From NCBI RefSeq assembly GCF_900114435.1, contig NZ_FOZK01000001.1, positions 496,001-560,000 on the forward strand: a stretch of 64,000 nt of DNA, read 5' to 3'. Made by a program: the position numbers and the translations under genes. The DNA is from Halomicrobium zhouii (lineage in GTDB: Archaea > Halobacteriota > Halobacteria > Halobacteriales > Haloarculaceae). Under the pieces are notes generated by a model that ran no database searches, was not told the DNA's origin, and saw only the letters and a program-made list of their open reading frames with translations. This document shows, one piece after another, positions 25,913 to 34,090 of this stretch. Every line of letters starts with the position of its first letter. Within the stretch, counting starts at the first letter, position 1.

Positions 25913-26020
25913 TGCGGTGGCGAACGATCGTCGAGACACAGATCGAACCACGATGCGTGGGTAGCTGTTCTCGGCTGAAATGGGCGAGGAAGTGGGCTGA
26001 AGCACCTGCCAGCGTCCGGT

Positions 26021-26039
26021 TTTGGCAAGCCTAAAATAC
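26021..26039 (+). promoter_or_regulatory. Promoter of the GT2 gene with a partial DtxR-like iron box
   Basis: TTTGGCAAGCCTAAAATAC lies 22-40 bases before ATG 26061. CCTAAAATA is a good TATA element for a leaderless start. The same bases agree with the IdeR/DtxR consensus TTAGGTTAGSCTAACCTAA at 13 of 19 positions. Because a TATA box gives part of this match, the regulatory reading is weaker than for the boxes at 34036 and 36310. Confidence 0.4.
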
Positions 26040-26060
26040 CTCTGTTCCGAACGCCCGGTA

Positions 26061-26759
26061 ATGAGCGAAACCGACGGACAGTACGGTCTCGACGACGTCA
26101 GCGTGGTGATGGGTGCATACAACGAGCGCGAAGCTATCGGGCCGGTGCTCGAGGAGATCGACGACGCGACCGACGGCGCGGCCGAGGTCGTCGTCGTCGA
26201 CAGCTCGACCGACGGAACGGCCGAGGTGGCCCGGGACCACGGTGCGACGGTCGTCGAACAGCCGCCACAGGGCTACGGCGTCGCCGTGCGCGAGGCGCTG
26301 CTGTCGGCGACAAACCCGGTCCGGGTGACGACGGATTGCGACGGCACGTACCCGCTGGAGCGGATTCCCGACTTCCTCGGGCTGATCAACGACGGCTACG
26401 ACGTCGTCAGCGGCGACCGGCTCTACCACGGCGCGCGGACGATGCCGACGCTCAACCGGTACGGCAACCACGCCTTCGCGGCGCTGGCCAGCGGCCTGAT
26501 GGCCGAGCGCGTCCACGACGTGACGACGGGGATGCGGGCCTACCGGGGCGAGCTGATCGAAAACATTCAGTGGACCGAGAACACCGGCCTCTCCGCCGAA
26601 CTGCTGCTTCGACCGGTGATGCGAGGCTATCGAGTCAGGGAGGAGCCCATCGAGTACGACGAGCGACTCGGCGAGACGAAGCTGGATCCGTTCAGTGGTG
26701 GTGCGGAGATCGCCAAGTCAATCGTGAAAGTGTGTCTGGAAGAGCGCGACCTGCTGTGA
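26061..26759 (+). CDS. Family 2 glycosyltransferase (dolichyl-phosphate sugar synthase-like)
   Basis: 232 residues, a single GT-A domain without a membrane anchor. It shows VSVVMGAYNEREAIGPVLEEI, the VVVVDSSTDGTAEVARDHG strand, the acidic sugar-nucleotide loop TTDCDGTYPLERIPDFL (DxD-like DCD) and a C-terminal DVTTGMRAYRGELIE with a WTENTGLSAELLLRP segment. This resembles dolichol-phosphate glucose/mannose synthases. The start is ATG 26061 with a TATA box about 25 bases upstream. It is convergent with the iron-transport/GT39 operon; a possible iron box in its promoter may link the two. Confidence 0.88.
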   Translation: MSETDGQYGLDDVSVVMGAYNEREAIGPVLEEIDDATDGAAEVVVVDSSTDGTAEVARDHGATVVEQPPQGYGVAVREALLSATNPVRVTTDCDGTYPLERIPDFLGLINDGYDVVSGDRLYHGARTMPTLNRYGNHAFAALASGLMAERVHDVTTGMRAYRGELIENIQWTENTGLSAELLLRPVMRGYRVREEPIEYDERLGETKLDPFSGGAEIAKSIVKVCLEERDLL

Positions 26760-26787
26760 CGGGCTGAGACGACCGACCTTTCTCTTC

Positions 26788-28878
26788 TCAGTTGCTCCCG
26801 GCGCGGACCGTCGTCTCGATGCTCTCGGCAGCCACGCCGTCGACGCCCACCGGCGTACACCGGGTGGGCACCTGGCAGCGTTCGCTCGTCGGCGAGAGCG
26901 CCCGGATCTGTCCGTCGTCGGCGGCGATGGGGAACTCGATCCGGTACGTGAAGCCGGACGCGCCGCCCGTCGCGACGAATACTTCGAGCGTCACTTCGTC
27001 CCGTCGTTCGACGGCGGCGGTCGCGTTCGCCGTCGACGGCACGCTCGGGCCCGAGAGGGTCGCCCGGTCCCCGTCGACGGTGACGGTCAGGTCCAGCGTC
27101 TCCTCCGTCCCGTTCGCGACGACGTAGGTCGAGCCCGTGTCCGTCGAGAGCCGGAGCGTGACTCCGTCGGCCCCTGCCGGAAGTGTCGTCGTCGCGTCCA
27201 CCTGGACCGTCTCGCCCGCGACGCGGTCGACCGGCTGGAGTCCGGCGTCGACGCGCTGGCCGTCGGTGGGCGACCACGACCCGGCGTAGACGTAGCGGTA
27301 CAGCTCCCGGTCCGGGTAGGCAGCCGCGACGGGGAGTTCGTCGCCGTCGAGGGCGTACACCGTCGCGCCGTCGAAGGAGGGGTCGTTCCGGAGCCCCTGG
27401 ATGGGATGATTGAGCCACGGGCCGTAGGGTTCGGGGAGGAAGACGACGGCGTTCCCGGGCGCGCCGTCGTCGAACGGTTCGTAGGCGGCCTCGAGTTCCT
27501 GCCCGGCGTCGTAGTTACGTTCGAGTGGCCCGTCGGCGGTGTCGACGGCGACGGCGCCGAACGCCGTGGCGCTCACCAGCACGGCGGCCGCGGCCACGCG
27601 CCGGGCGCCAGCGGCCGAGAGCCGGCCCTCGAGGGCCGTCCGCAATCGGTCTGCGCCGAAGACCCCCGCGTAGGCCGCGAAGATGGCGGTCGGGACCACC
27701 AGGTCGAAGTGGTAGTACGGGCCCAGAAAGTGGATCAGCCCGTCGCGCTGCACCGAGAGGTCCCCGAGGACGTTGAAGTTCCCCCAGAAGGCGAGGTTGC
27801 CGAGCGGAATCGAGAGGAAGAGACCGGCGAGAAGCGCCCGCTGGGTCGCCGAGGGCGAGCCACGCTTCGCGAGCGCGACCGCCACGCCGGCGGCAGCGAG
27901 TACGGTTCCCAGAGGCCCGGCGACGACCCAGTCGGTGAACAGCCGGCGGAGGACGAGGCCGTTGGACCGCGTGGCGAGTTCGAGGTCGTAGTCGGCCTCG
28001 TGGCCGAGGATCTCCCGGTGGCCGAAGCCGACGCCGTCGTGGGGCGCGAACGCCTGGTAGGGGAAGACGAGCGGGTCGCCGGTGACGACCCAGTTGTACC
28101 CCAGCGCGACGAGGACGCCGGCGGTGCCCAGGCTCGCGGTCACCACCCGTCGTTCGAGGAGCGCGCGGTTTCCGTCACCGTCGGCCCCGAACGCGGTTCT
28201 CCAGGCGCCCGACCGGACGAGCGTCCAGCAGGCGTGGGCGACGAACGGGGCGGCGAACAGCACGGCGGTGTACGGCCTGGCGAAGAAGGCGAGGGCGACG
28301 GCGGCGCCGGCCACCACCGCGGCCCGGAGGCTGCCCCGTCGCTCCGCCCGGAGGTAGGCCAGCGCGAACGCGAGGTTCAGCGCCGTCGTCAGCGCGTAGG
28401 GGAGGTAGACTCCCGATTGCACGAGGAAGAGCGGCGAGGCGAGCACCAGCCCGCCGGCGAGCAGCCCCGTCCGCCCGTCGAATAGCTCGCGCCCGAGGGC
28501 GGCCGTGAGGCCGACGACGGCCGCGGCGACGCCGGCGAGGGCTACGGTGAACCCGCCCAGGAGCTTCCCGAGGGCGAAGACGGCCGCCGGGACGGGCGAG
28601 TACTTCGGGTAGAGCCGGTCGCCGTCTTCGACGAAGAACCAGGGACGGAAGGCGTCCTCGACGGGCGGCCGGAGAAAGAGCTCGCCCGCCAGTAGCATCT
28701 GGGCCTGCTGGAGGTACACCCCCTCGTCGTGGTTGATCGAGTGGTGCGGAAAGACGCGTGTGGCGACGAGGACGGCGACGAGGGCCGCGACCGCGGCCAG
28801 AAGGAGCGTCGCGACGCGGTAGCGGTCCACCTCTGGGACGTCCCAGTCGAATCTCCTCCCGTGATCCCACTCTCTCAT
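26788..28878 (-). CDS. GT39-like polytopic membrane glycosyltransferase
   Basis: 696 residues. About ten membrane spans occupy residues 20-430, followed by an extracellular beta-rich C-terminal domain of some 230 residues (WLNHPIQGLRNDPSF, LRLSTDTGSTYVVANG). The first outside loop holds HSINHDEGVYLQQAQ, the Asp-Glu pair expected in GT-C enzymes that use lipid-linked sugars. It is the last gene of the operon and overlaps the ATPase gene by ATGA at 28875-28878. It probably glycosylates a lipid or secreted protein; the acceptor is unknown. The link to the iron importer is unusual. Confidence 0.8.
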   Translation of the reverse strand: MREWDHGRRFDWDVPEVDRYRVATLLLAAVAALVAVLVATRVFPHHSINHDEGVYLQQAQMLLAGELFLRPPVEDAFRPWFFVEDGDRLYPKYSPVPAAVFALGKLLGGFTVALAGVAAAVVGLTAALGRELFDGRTGLLAGGLVLASPLFLVQSGVYLPYALTTALNLAFALAYLRAERRGSLRAAVVAGAAVALAFFARPYTAVLFAAPFVAHACWTLVRSGAWRTAFGADGDGNRALLERRVVTASLGTAGVLVALGYNWVVTGDPLVFPYQAFAPHDGVGFGHREILGHEADYDLELATRSNGLVLRRLFTDWVVAGPLGTVLAAAGVAVALAKRGSPSATQRALLAGLFLSIPLGNLAFWGNFNVLGDLSVQRDGLIHFLGPYYHFDLVVPTAIFAAYAGVFGADRLRTALEGRLSAAGARRVAAAAVLVSATAFGAVAVDTADGPLERNYDAGQELEAAYEPFDDGAPGNAVVFLPEPYGPWLNHPIQGLRNDPSFDGATVYALDGDELPVAAAYPDRELYRYVYAGSWSPTDGQRVDAGLQPVDRVAGETVQVDATTTLPAGADGVTLRLSTDTGSTYVVANGTEETLDLTVTVDGDRATLSGPSVPSTANATAAVERRDEVTLEVFVATGGASGFTYRIEFPIAADDGQIRALSPTSERCQVPTRCTPVGVDGVAAESIETTVRAGSN

Positions 28879-30026
28879 CGCTCGGCGGGGTACCAGGCCA
28901 GGGTGTGGTCGGCGACGAGGGTGACGCCGACCGGTTCGCCGACGTCGAAGTCCTCGGCGTGGTTGTGCAGGCAGCGGACGACGTTGCCGTCGGCGAGTTC
29001 CACGTGGTAGACGAAGGAGGGACCGGTGTACTGGCGACGGACGACGTTGCCGTCCGCTTCGGACTCGTTGGCCGGCGTCGCCCGCAGGTCGTCCGGGCGG
29101 ACGAGGACATCGACGTCGGCGCCGGTGTACTCCTCGGTGAGCCCTTCGAGCAGATCCCGGTCGTACGAGCCGATGATCGTCTCGACGGAGTCATCGCCGA
29201 CCGCCGCGGGGAGGAAACTCGCCTGGCCGAGGAAGCTGGCGACGAAGCGCGATTCGGGGTGTTCGAACACCTCGGCGGGGCTGCCGACCTGTTCGACGTG
29301 GCCGTCGTGCATGACGGCGACGCGGTCGGAGATAGAGAGCGCTTCTTCCTGGTCGTGGGTGACGGAGACGGCGGTGACGCCAGCCTCGTCGAGGATCCGG
29401 CGCACCTCTTCGCGCATGGCGACCCGGAGGCGGACGTCGAGGTTGGAGAAGGGCTCGTCCAGCAGCAGAACGTCGGGTTCGGGGGCGAGCGAGCGGGCGA
29501 GTGCGACCCGCTGGCGCTGGCCGCCCGAGAGGTCCCCGGGCGTCCGGTCGCCGTACTCGCCCAGGCCCACGAGGTCGAGCAGTTCCGTCACTCGTTCCTC
29601 GGCGGCCTCGCTGTCGGGGTCCTCGAGTCCGAACGCGACGTTCTCGGCGACGGTCAGGTGTGGGAAGAGCGCGAACTCCTGGAACACCATGCCGACGTCG
29701 CGCTCCTCGGGCGGGACGGTAGCCCCGTCGCCGGCCACCGTCTCGTCGGCGACGGTGACAGTCCCCTCGCTGGGGTCTTCGAGGCCGGCGATCATCCGGA
29801 GCGTCGTCGTCTTGCCACAGCCGGAGGGGCCGAGCAGAGTGAGCAACTCACCGTCGCGGACCGTCAGATCCAGTTCGGAAACCGCGGTTTCGGGGCCGTA
29901 TCGCTTGCCGACCCCGTCGAGTTCGAGGACCGGGTCGCCCGGGTCCCCGTCCGCGTCCGTACCGGTGGCTGGTGCCGCCTCGAAGCGCTCGGCCGCCGGG
30001 TCGTCGATTCGAACGTCGTTATGCAT
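28875..30026 (-). CDS. Fe(III)-type ABC transporter ATPase
   Basis: 383 residues. Walker A GPSGCGKTT near residue 67, Q-loop VFQEFALFPHL, signature LSGGQRQRVALAR near 165, Walker B VLLLDEPFSNLD and switch His in VTHDQEEAL. A TOBE-like C-terminal domain follows (VDVLVRPDDLRA). The layout is that of FbpC/PotA-type importers. The start is ATG 30026, overlapping the permease stop by 8 bases; a GTG two codons earlier is less likely. It drives import through the fused permease at 30019. Confidence 0.9.
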   Translation of the reverse strand: MHNDVRIDDPAAERFEAAPATGTDADGDPGDPVLELDGVGKRYGPETAVSELDLTVRDGELLTLLGPSGCGKTTTLRMIAGLEDPSEGTVTVADETVAGDGATVPPEERDVGMVFQEFALFPHLTVAENVAFGLEDPDSEAAEERVTELLDLVGLGEYGDRTPGDLSGGQRQRVALARSLAPEPDVLLLDEPFSNLDVRLRVAMREEVRRILDEAGVTAVSVTHDQEEALSISDRVAVMHDGHVEQVGSPAEVFEHPESRFVASFLGQASFLPAAVGDDSVETIIGSYDRDLLEGLTEEYTGADVDVLVRPDDLRATPANESEADGNVVRRQYTGPSFVYHVELADGNVVRCLHNHAEDFDVGEPVGVTLVADHTLAWYPAER

Positions 30027-31650
30027 CGTCACCTCGCTGGCGTAACAGCGGTATCATCGAGAGGCCGGAGACGACGACCAGCACGAGCGCCGGCAGCGCC
30101 GCCCGGCCGTAGTAGCCCGCCTCCTGTACTCGCCAGATGTAGGTTACTAGGGTCGTAAAGCCTGTCGGATGCAGGATGAGGGTCGTGTCGAGTTCCTTCA
30201 TCGTCGTCAGGAACACGAGCGCGGCCCCGGCGAGCAGCCCCGGCGCGATGAGCGGCAGCGTCACCCGGCGGAACGCTCGCCTGGGCGGGGCGCCGAGGAC
30301 GCGAGCCGCCCCGATCAGTTCCGGGTCGACGCCGAGCACCGACGAGCGCGTCGACCCGACCGCCTGCGGGAGGAAGCGGACGACGTAGGCGAACACGAGC
30401 AGCGGGAGCGTCTGGTACACCGCGGGCGCGTAGTGGATGCCGAAGAACACCAGCGCCAGGCCGAGGACGACGCCGGGCATCGCGTAGCCCAGGTACGTCG
30501 CCCGCTCGGCGGCCCGGGCGAGCCACGTATTCGACCGGCCGGCGTAGTACGCCACCGGCAGCGCGAACAGGACCGTCGCCAGGGCCGCCAGCGCCGCCAC
30601 GTAGACGGAGTTCAACGCGAACTCGGGCTGGAAGGCGAGCCCACCGCCGGCGTAGCCCGGGCCGGAGCGGACGAGCCACATCGCGAGCACGCCGACCGGG
30701 AGCACGAGCGTGAACGTCGCCACGAGCGCGGGGAGCGCCGCCGCGACCCAGCGATAGCGTCCCAGGGGGACGACCGCGTTCGCCGACGCCGGCGAGCCGT
30801 AGCCCGACCCGCCGTCGCCGCCGACGCGGGACTCCAGGGCGAGGATCACCGCCGTCACGGCGAGCAATTCCAGCGAGAACAGGGTCGCGTTCGCCCGCCC
30901 GATGCCGAAGCTGTTCAGTTCGACGTAGATGACGCGGGTGAACACGTCGAAGCGCATGATTGCGGGCGTCCCGAAGTCAGAGAGCGTGTACAGCGCAACC
31001 AGCAGCGCACCGGCGGTGACGCCGGGCGCTATTTGCGGGAGGATCACCCGGCGGAAGGCGGCCCGGTAGCCGTGGTTGAGGGTGCGGGCGGCCTCGAGCT
31101 GGCTCTCGTCGAAGGAGAGCAGCGACGCGCGCGTCGTGAGGAAGACGTAGGGGTAGACGAACAGCGTCAGCACCAGCGCCGTCCCGCCGAGGCCGTACAC
31201 CGTCGGGACCGGAATACCCAGCGGCGCGAGCAGGTCGGCGAGCGCGCCGTTCGGGCCGAACGCTGAGACGTAGGCGAAGGCGCCGATGTAGCTCGGGACG
31301 ACGAGCGGCAGCGCGACGACGACGGTCCAGAACCGGCGGAAGGGGAGGTCTGTCTGGACCGTCAGCACCGCGAGCGGGACGCCAAGTGCGACAGACGCGG
31401 CCGTGACGACGGCGACGAGACCCAGGCTGTTGACGAGGACGTCAGTCGCCGTCGGCGAGGTCAGCAGGGAGAGCGCTTCGGCCGGTTCGATGGTCGAGGC
31501 CCGCAACAGGAGCCAGAGGAGCGGGGTGAGGACGGCCGCGGCGACGCCGCCCGCGAGCAGGACGAGCGCGACGCTCGGGCCGTCGTCGTCGCGCGCGATT
31601 CCACGGAGGCGGTCGCGTGTCGTCCCCGCCCGGTCGCTCCCGGCGCCCAT
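30019..31650 (-). CDS. Fe(III)-type ABC transporter permease, fused two-domain
   Basis: 543 residues with about 12 membrane spans, two BPD_transp_1 domains in one chain as in FbpB. Both halves keep the EAA loop that docks the ATPase: LEAARTLNHGYRAAFRRV near residue 185 and GAARVLGAPPRRAFRRV near 440. The start ATG at 31650 shares one base (TGATG) with the stop of the binding-protein gene, and the stop overlaps the ATPase gene, indicating translational coupling. Substrate specificity for iron is inferred from family and from the iron boxes upstream. Confidence 0.9.
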   Translation of the reverse strand: MGAGSDRAGTTRDRLRGIARDDDGPSVALVLLAGGVAAAVLTPLLWLLLRASTIEPAEALSLLTSPTATDVLVNSLGLVAVVTAASVALGVPLAVLTVQTDLPFRRFWTVVVALPLVVPSYIGAFAYVSAFGPNGALADLLAPLGIPVPTVYGLGGTALVLTLFVYPYVFLTTRASLLSFDESQLEAARTLNHGYRAAFRRVILPQIAPGVTAGALLVALYTLSDFGTPAIMRFDVFTRVIYVELNSFGIGRANATLFSLELLAVTAVILALESRVGGDGGSGYGSPASANAVVPLGRYRWVAAALPALVATFTLVLPVGVLAMWLVRSGPGYAGGGLAFQPEFALNSVYVAALAALATVLFALPVAYYAGRSNTWLARAAERATYLGYAMPGVVLGLALVFFGIHYAPAVYQTLPLLVFAYVVRFLPQAVGSTRSSVLGVDPELIGAARVLGAPPRRAFRRVTLPLIAPGLLAGAALVFLTTMKELDTTLILHPTGFTTLVTYIWRVQEAGYYGRAALPALVLVVVSGLSMIPLLRQRGDDA

Positions 31651-32843
31651 CAGAGGACGCCCACCTCCCGCATCAGTTCGAGCGTCGGCTGGAGGTCCGA
31701 GAGCTCCGAGAGGTCGATCGAGGGCGGGTTCAGCTCGTCGATGGAGGGGAGGCCGCCGACCGGCGGGATGCCCTCGACCATCGGGTAGGCGTAGGTCCGG
31801 GTAGCGAAGAACTCCTGGGCCTCCGCCGAGAGCAGGTGGCGCAGGAAGTTGTTCGCCAGGTCTGTGTTCTCGCTCGCGCCGAGGACGGCCGCGCCGGCGA
31901 CGTTGATCAGCGCGCCCGCGTCACCACTCGTGAACGCCAGGTCGAGGGGCGCGTCGGGACGGGAGGCCTGCACGCGGAGCGCGTAGTAGTGGTTCGCGAA
32001 GCCGGCGTTCAACTCACCGTCCGCGACGGCGTTCGACACTAGGAACTCGTTGTTGTACTCGGTGACGCCTGCGTCGACCATGTCCTGGAGCCACTGTCGG
32101 GTGGCGTCTTCGCCCTCGATGAGGCGCATCGCGGTGACGAACGCCTGGAAGGCGCCGTAGGTCGGGGCCCACCCCATCGCGCTGGCCATCCCCTCGGTCT
32201 CCGGGAAGTCCATGACGGTGTCCGGCACGTCGTCGGCCGAGAGCTCGTTCGTGTTGTACGGTACCGCTCGGGCGCGTCCGGCGGTCCCGACCCACGCGTC
32301 GTCGGGGTGGAACTCTTCGGGGACCGGGTCGACGACTTCCGAGGGCAGCGAGGCGGTGAGTCCCTCGTTGGCCACCGCGGAGAGCGACCCGGCGTCGACG
32401 GACCAGAACACGTCGGCGGGCGTCGCGTCGCCTTCGCTGATGATCGTGTTCGCGGCGTCTGCGGTCCCCGACTCGCGGGGATTGACGGTGAAATCGGGGT
32501 AAATCTCCTGGAAGCGCGCGAGCAGGTCGCGGTAGAGCCCGCCCTCGCCGCCGCCCAGGTAGATCGTCAGTTCGCCCGACAGATCGGGGAGGTCGGCGAT
32601 GCGGGTACCCTGCAGTTCCTCGCGGTCCTCGGCGAGCGGGCCCGACCCACGGAACTCGCCGAAGCCCGCCTCGCTGGCGCTGGTCTCGTTGCCCGAACCG
32701 TTGCCGTTGCCGGCCGACCCGTCCTCGCCCAGCAAGCCGGTACAGCCGGCCAGCCCGCCGATACCGGCGGCTCCGAGGCCGGCGAGGAATCGGCGACGGC
32801 CTCGCAGACGTTCCCGCGTCGAATCCTGGTCTCGCTCAGTCAT
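31650..32843 (-). CDS. Fe(III)-type ABC transporter substrate-binding lipoprotein
   Basis: 397 residues. The N-terminus has a Tat signal (GRRRFLAGLGAAG) ending in a lipobox LAGC near residue 34, so the protein is exported folded and lipid-anchored outside the cell. The mature domain (GELTIYLGGGEGGLYRDLL, TPADVFWSVDAGSLSAV, AVPYNTNELSADDVP) is an FbpA/thiamine-type class II binding fold. Tyrosines such as those in ANHYYALR could coordinate Fe(III), as known for FbpA. The start is ATG 32843, overlapping the RGP gene stop by 8 bases; an upstream in-frame start would displace the signal. Confidence 0.88.
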   Translation of the reverse strand: MTERDQDSTRERLRGRRRFLAGLGAAGIGGLAGCTGLLGEDGSAGNGNGSGNETSASEAGFGEFRGSGPLAEDREELQGTRIADLPDLSGELTIYLGGGEGGLYRDLLARFQEIYPDFTVNPRESGTADAANTIISEGDATPADVFWSVDAGSLSAVANEGLTASLPSEVVDPVPEEFHPDDAWVGTAGRARAVPYNTNELSADDVPDTVMDFPETEGMASAMGWAPTYGAFQAFVTAMRLIEGEDATRQWLQDMVDAGVTEYNNEFLVSNAVADGELNAGFANHYYALRVQASRPDAPLDLAFTSGDAGALINVAGAAVLGASENTDLANNFLRHLLSAEAQEFFATRTYAYPMVEGIPPVGGLPSIDELNPPSIDLSELSDLQPTLELMREVGVL

Positions 32844-34020
32844 CGGCGACCACCTCCGGGGCCTCGGCACCGGCGTCGACCGGCATCCCGGTCGGGTCGA
32901 TGGCCGCGAGACAGTCGAGCCAGTCGCGCATGTACTCGCCGCAGTGGTTGAGGAAGGCGCCGTTGTTCCACTCGTCGAACTCTCCCTCGGCGAGGGCGTC
33001 GGCCATGTCCGCGAAGGCCTCGGCGAAGGAATCGGCGTCGGCGGCGGCGTCGTCGAGCACCTCCCAGACGTGCTCGTTCAGTTCGAGGCCCGCCACTTCG
33101 TTGGCCAGGTCGTCGAACGTCGAGCGGGGCGCCTTGTCGTGGTGACAGAGCGGGCCGCCGTTGTAGATTTGCCTGTCGAGCACGTCGCAGGCCCGCTTGA
33201 GCGTGAGGCCGGACCAGATGTCGTCGAAGCGACCGACGTCCCAGCGGTTGTCGTCCATGGGGAACTGGTAGAACGCGGGGACGACCTCCCGGCGGAAGGC
33301 CAGGTTCATCGAGCAGACGGTGAGATACTGGCCCTCGGCTGCGACGAAATCCCGGTCGAAGTCCTCGACCGCGGTCCGGGTCTGGGCCTGGCCTTCCAGG
33401 TCGCCGTCCATCAGGATGCGGACGGCGTCGAGGTCGGGGACGTTCGTCCACAGGCCCTGGGAGGCGACGACGGAGTCGACTTCCGACCTGCTCGTCTCGA
33501 CGCTCTCGTCCATCGCTGCGTAGGGGTACCCGCGCGGGTACAGGTCGTGCTCGCTCTGGTAGAGGACGTTGACCCAGGACTCGTCGGACCCGACGGTCTC
33601 GACGGGGCCCTCGTGGTCGAGGTTCGCCATGTGGGTGCCGAAGAAGTCCTGGTCGGCGTGGGGTCGGGTGTCGTCGTCGATGAAGACGCCGTACTCGAAG
33701 CGCTCGTGGGCCCAGAGGTACAGCAGGCCGAAGGAAGTCTGGGCGTGGCTCGCCTCGGGGATCAGGTGGCTGTACTCCTCGATGCCCTGCGCGCGGAACC
33801 ACTCCTCGCGGGCGCTCCCGTCGAACACCGTGCCGTCGACGTCCTCCTCGACGAGCATCCGCTCCATCTCGTCGGTGTCACAGAAGTCCTCGGTGACGAG
33901 GACGACGAACAGCCGATCGGTGTCGAACCCGTGCTCGCGCGCGTTAGCGACGTACTCTCGCATGCACTCGTACTCTCGAATCGTCGGGACGACGACGCAG
34001 ACGTCCTGTTTCTCAGTCAT
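32836..34020 (-). CDS. Reversibly glycosylated polypeptide (RGP)/UDP-arabinopyranose mutase-family protein
   Basis: 394 residues, no signal or membrane segment, so cytosolic. The GT-A-like domain has VCVVVPTIREYECMREYV, the acidic triad FIDDDTRP (Asp 115-117), YPRGYPY near 161, and the block CSMNLAFRREVVPAF ... GRFDDIWSGLTLKRACDVL ... CHHDKAP. The MNLAF and GR[YF]DD[MI]W groups are the strongest marks of plant RGP/UDP-Ara mutases. Haloarchaeal relatives are often labelled alpha-1,4-glucan-protein synthase. It may bind or isomerise a nucleotide sugar. It is first in a five-gene operon with the iron ABC importer and GT39. Confidence 0.85.
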   Translation of the reverse strand: MTEKQDVCVVVPTIREYECMREYVANAREHGFDTDRLFVVLVTEDFCDTDEMERMLVEEDVDGTVFDGSAREEWFRAQGIEEYSHLIPEASHAQTSFGLLYLWAHERFEYGVFIDDDTRPHADQDFFGTHMANLDHEGPVETVGSDESWVNVLYQSEHDLYPRGYPYAAMDESVETSRSEVDSVVASQGLWTNVPDLDAVRILMDGDLEGQAQTRTAVEDFDRDFVAAEGQYLTVCSMNLAFRREVVPAFYQFPMDDNRWDVGRFDDIWSGLTLKRACDVLDRQIYNGGPLCHHDKAPRSTFDDLANEVAGLELNEHVWEVLDDAAADADSFAEAFADMADALAEGEFDEWNNGAFLNHCGEYMRDWLDCLAAIDPTGMPVDAGAEAPEVVADD

Positions 34021-34035
34021 TAGGTACTCCCTCGT

Positions 34036-34076
34036 TTAGGCTCCCCTAAAGTGTGACGATCTTTCGGCCAGCCTAA
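34036..34076. promoter_or_regulatory. Two tandem DtxR/IdeR-like iron boxes before the RGP-FbpABC operon
   Basis: TTTAGGCTCCCCTAAA at 34035-34050; on the gene strand this is TTAGGGGAGCCTAA. A second site, TTCGGCCAGCCTAA, lies at 34063-34076. Both fit the TTAGG..AGCCTAA pattern, and centres are 27 bases apart. The first covers positions 16-29 upstream of ATG 34020, where the TATA box of a leaderless mRNA would lie, so binding would block transcription. A repressor of the DtxR family is inferred; none is in the window. Confidence 0.6.
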
Positions 34077-34090
34077 ACACTGTGAACGGC

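Larger units (their letters stand above)
24201..26060. other. Gene-poor island 1
   Basis: 1.86 kb with no credible gene. Open frames exist on both strands but lack haloarchaeal acidic composition, family motifs or consistent starts. The base composition is visibly AT-richer than flanking genes. It contains the 17-bp palindrome at 25313-25329 and 25896-25912, a near copy at 24528-24544, and an 11-bp inverted repeat at 25819-25855. It could be a decayed element, a long regulatory region or a source of non-coding RNA. Confidence 0.55.
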
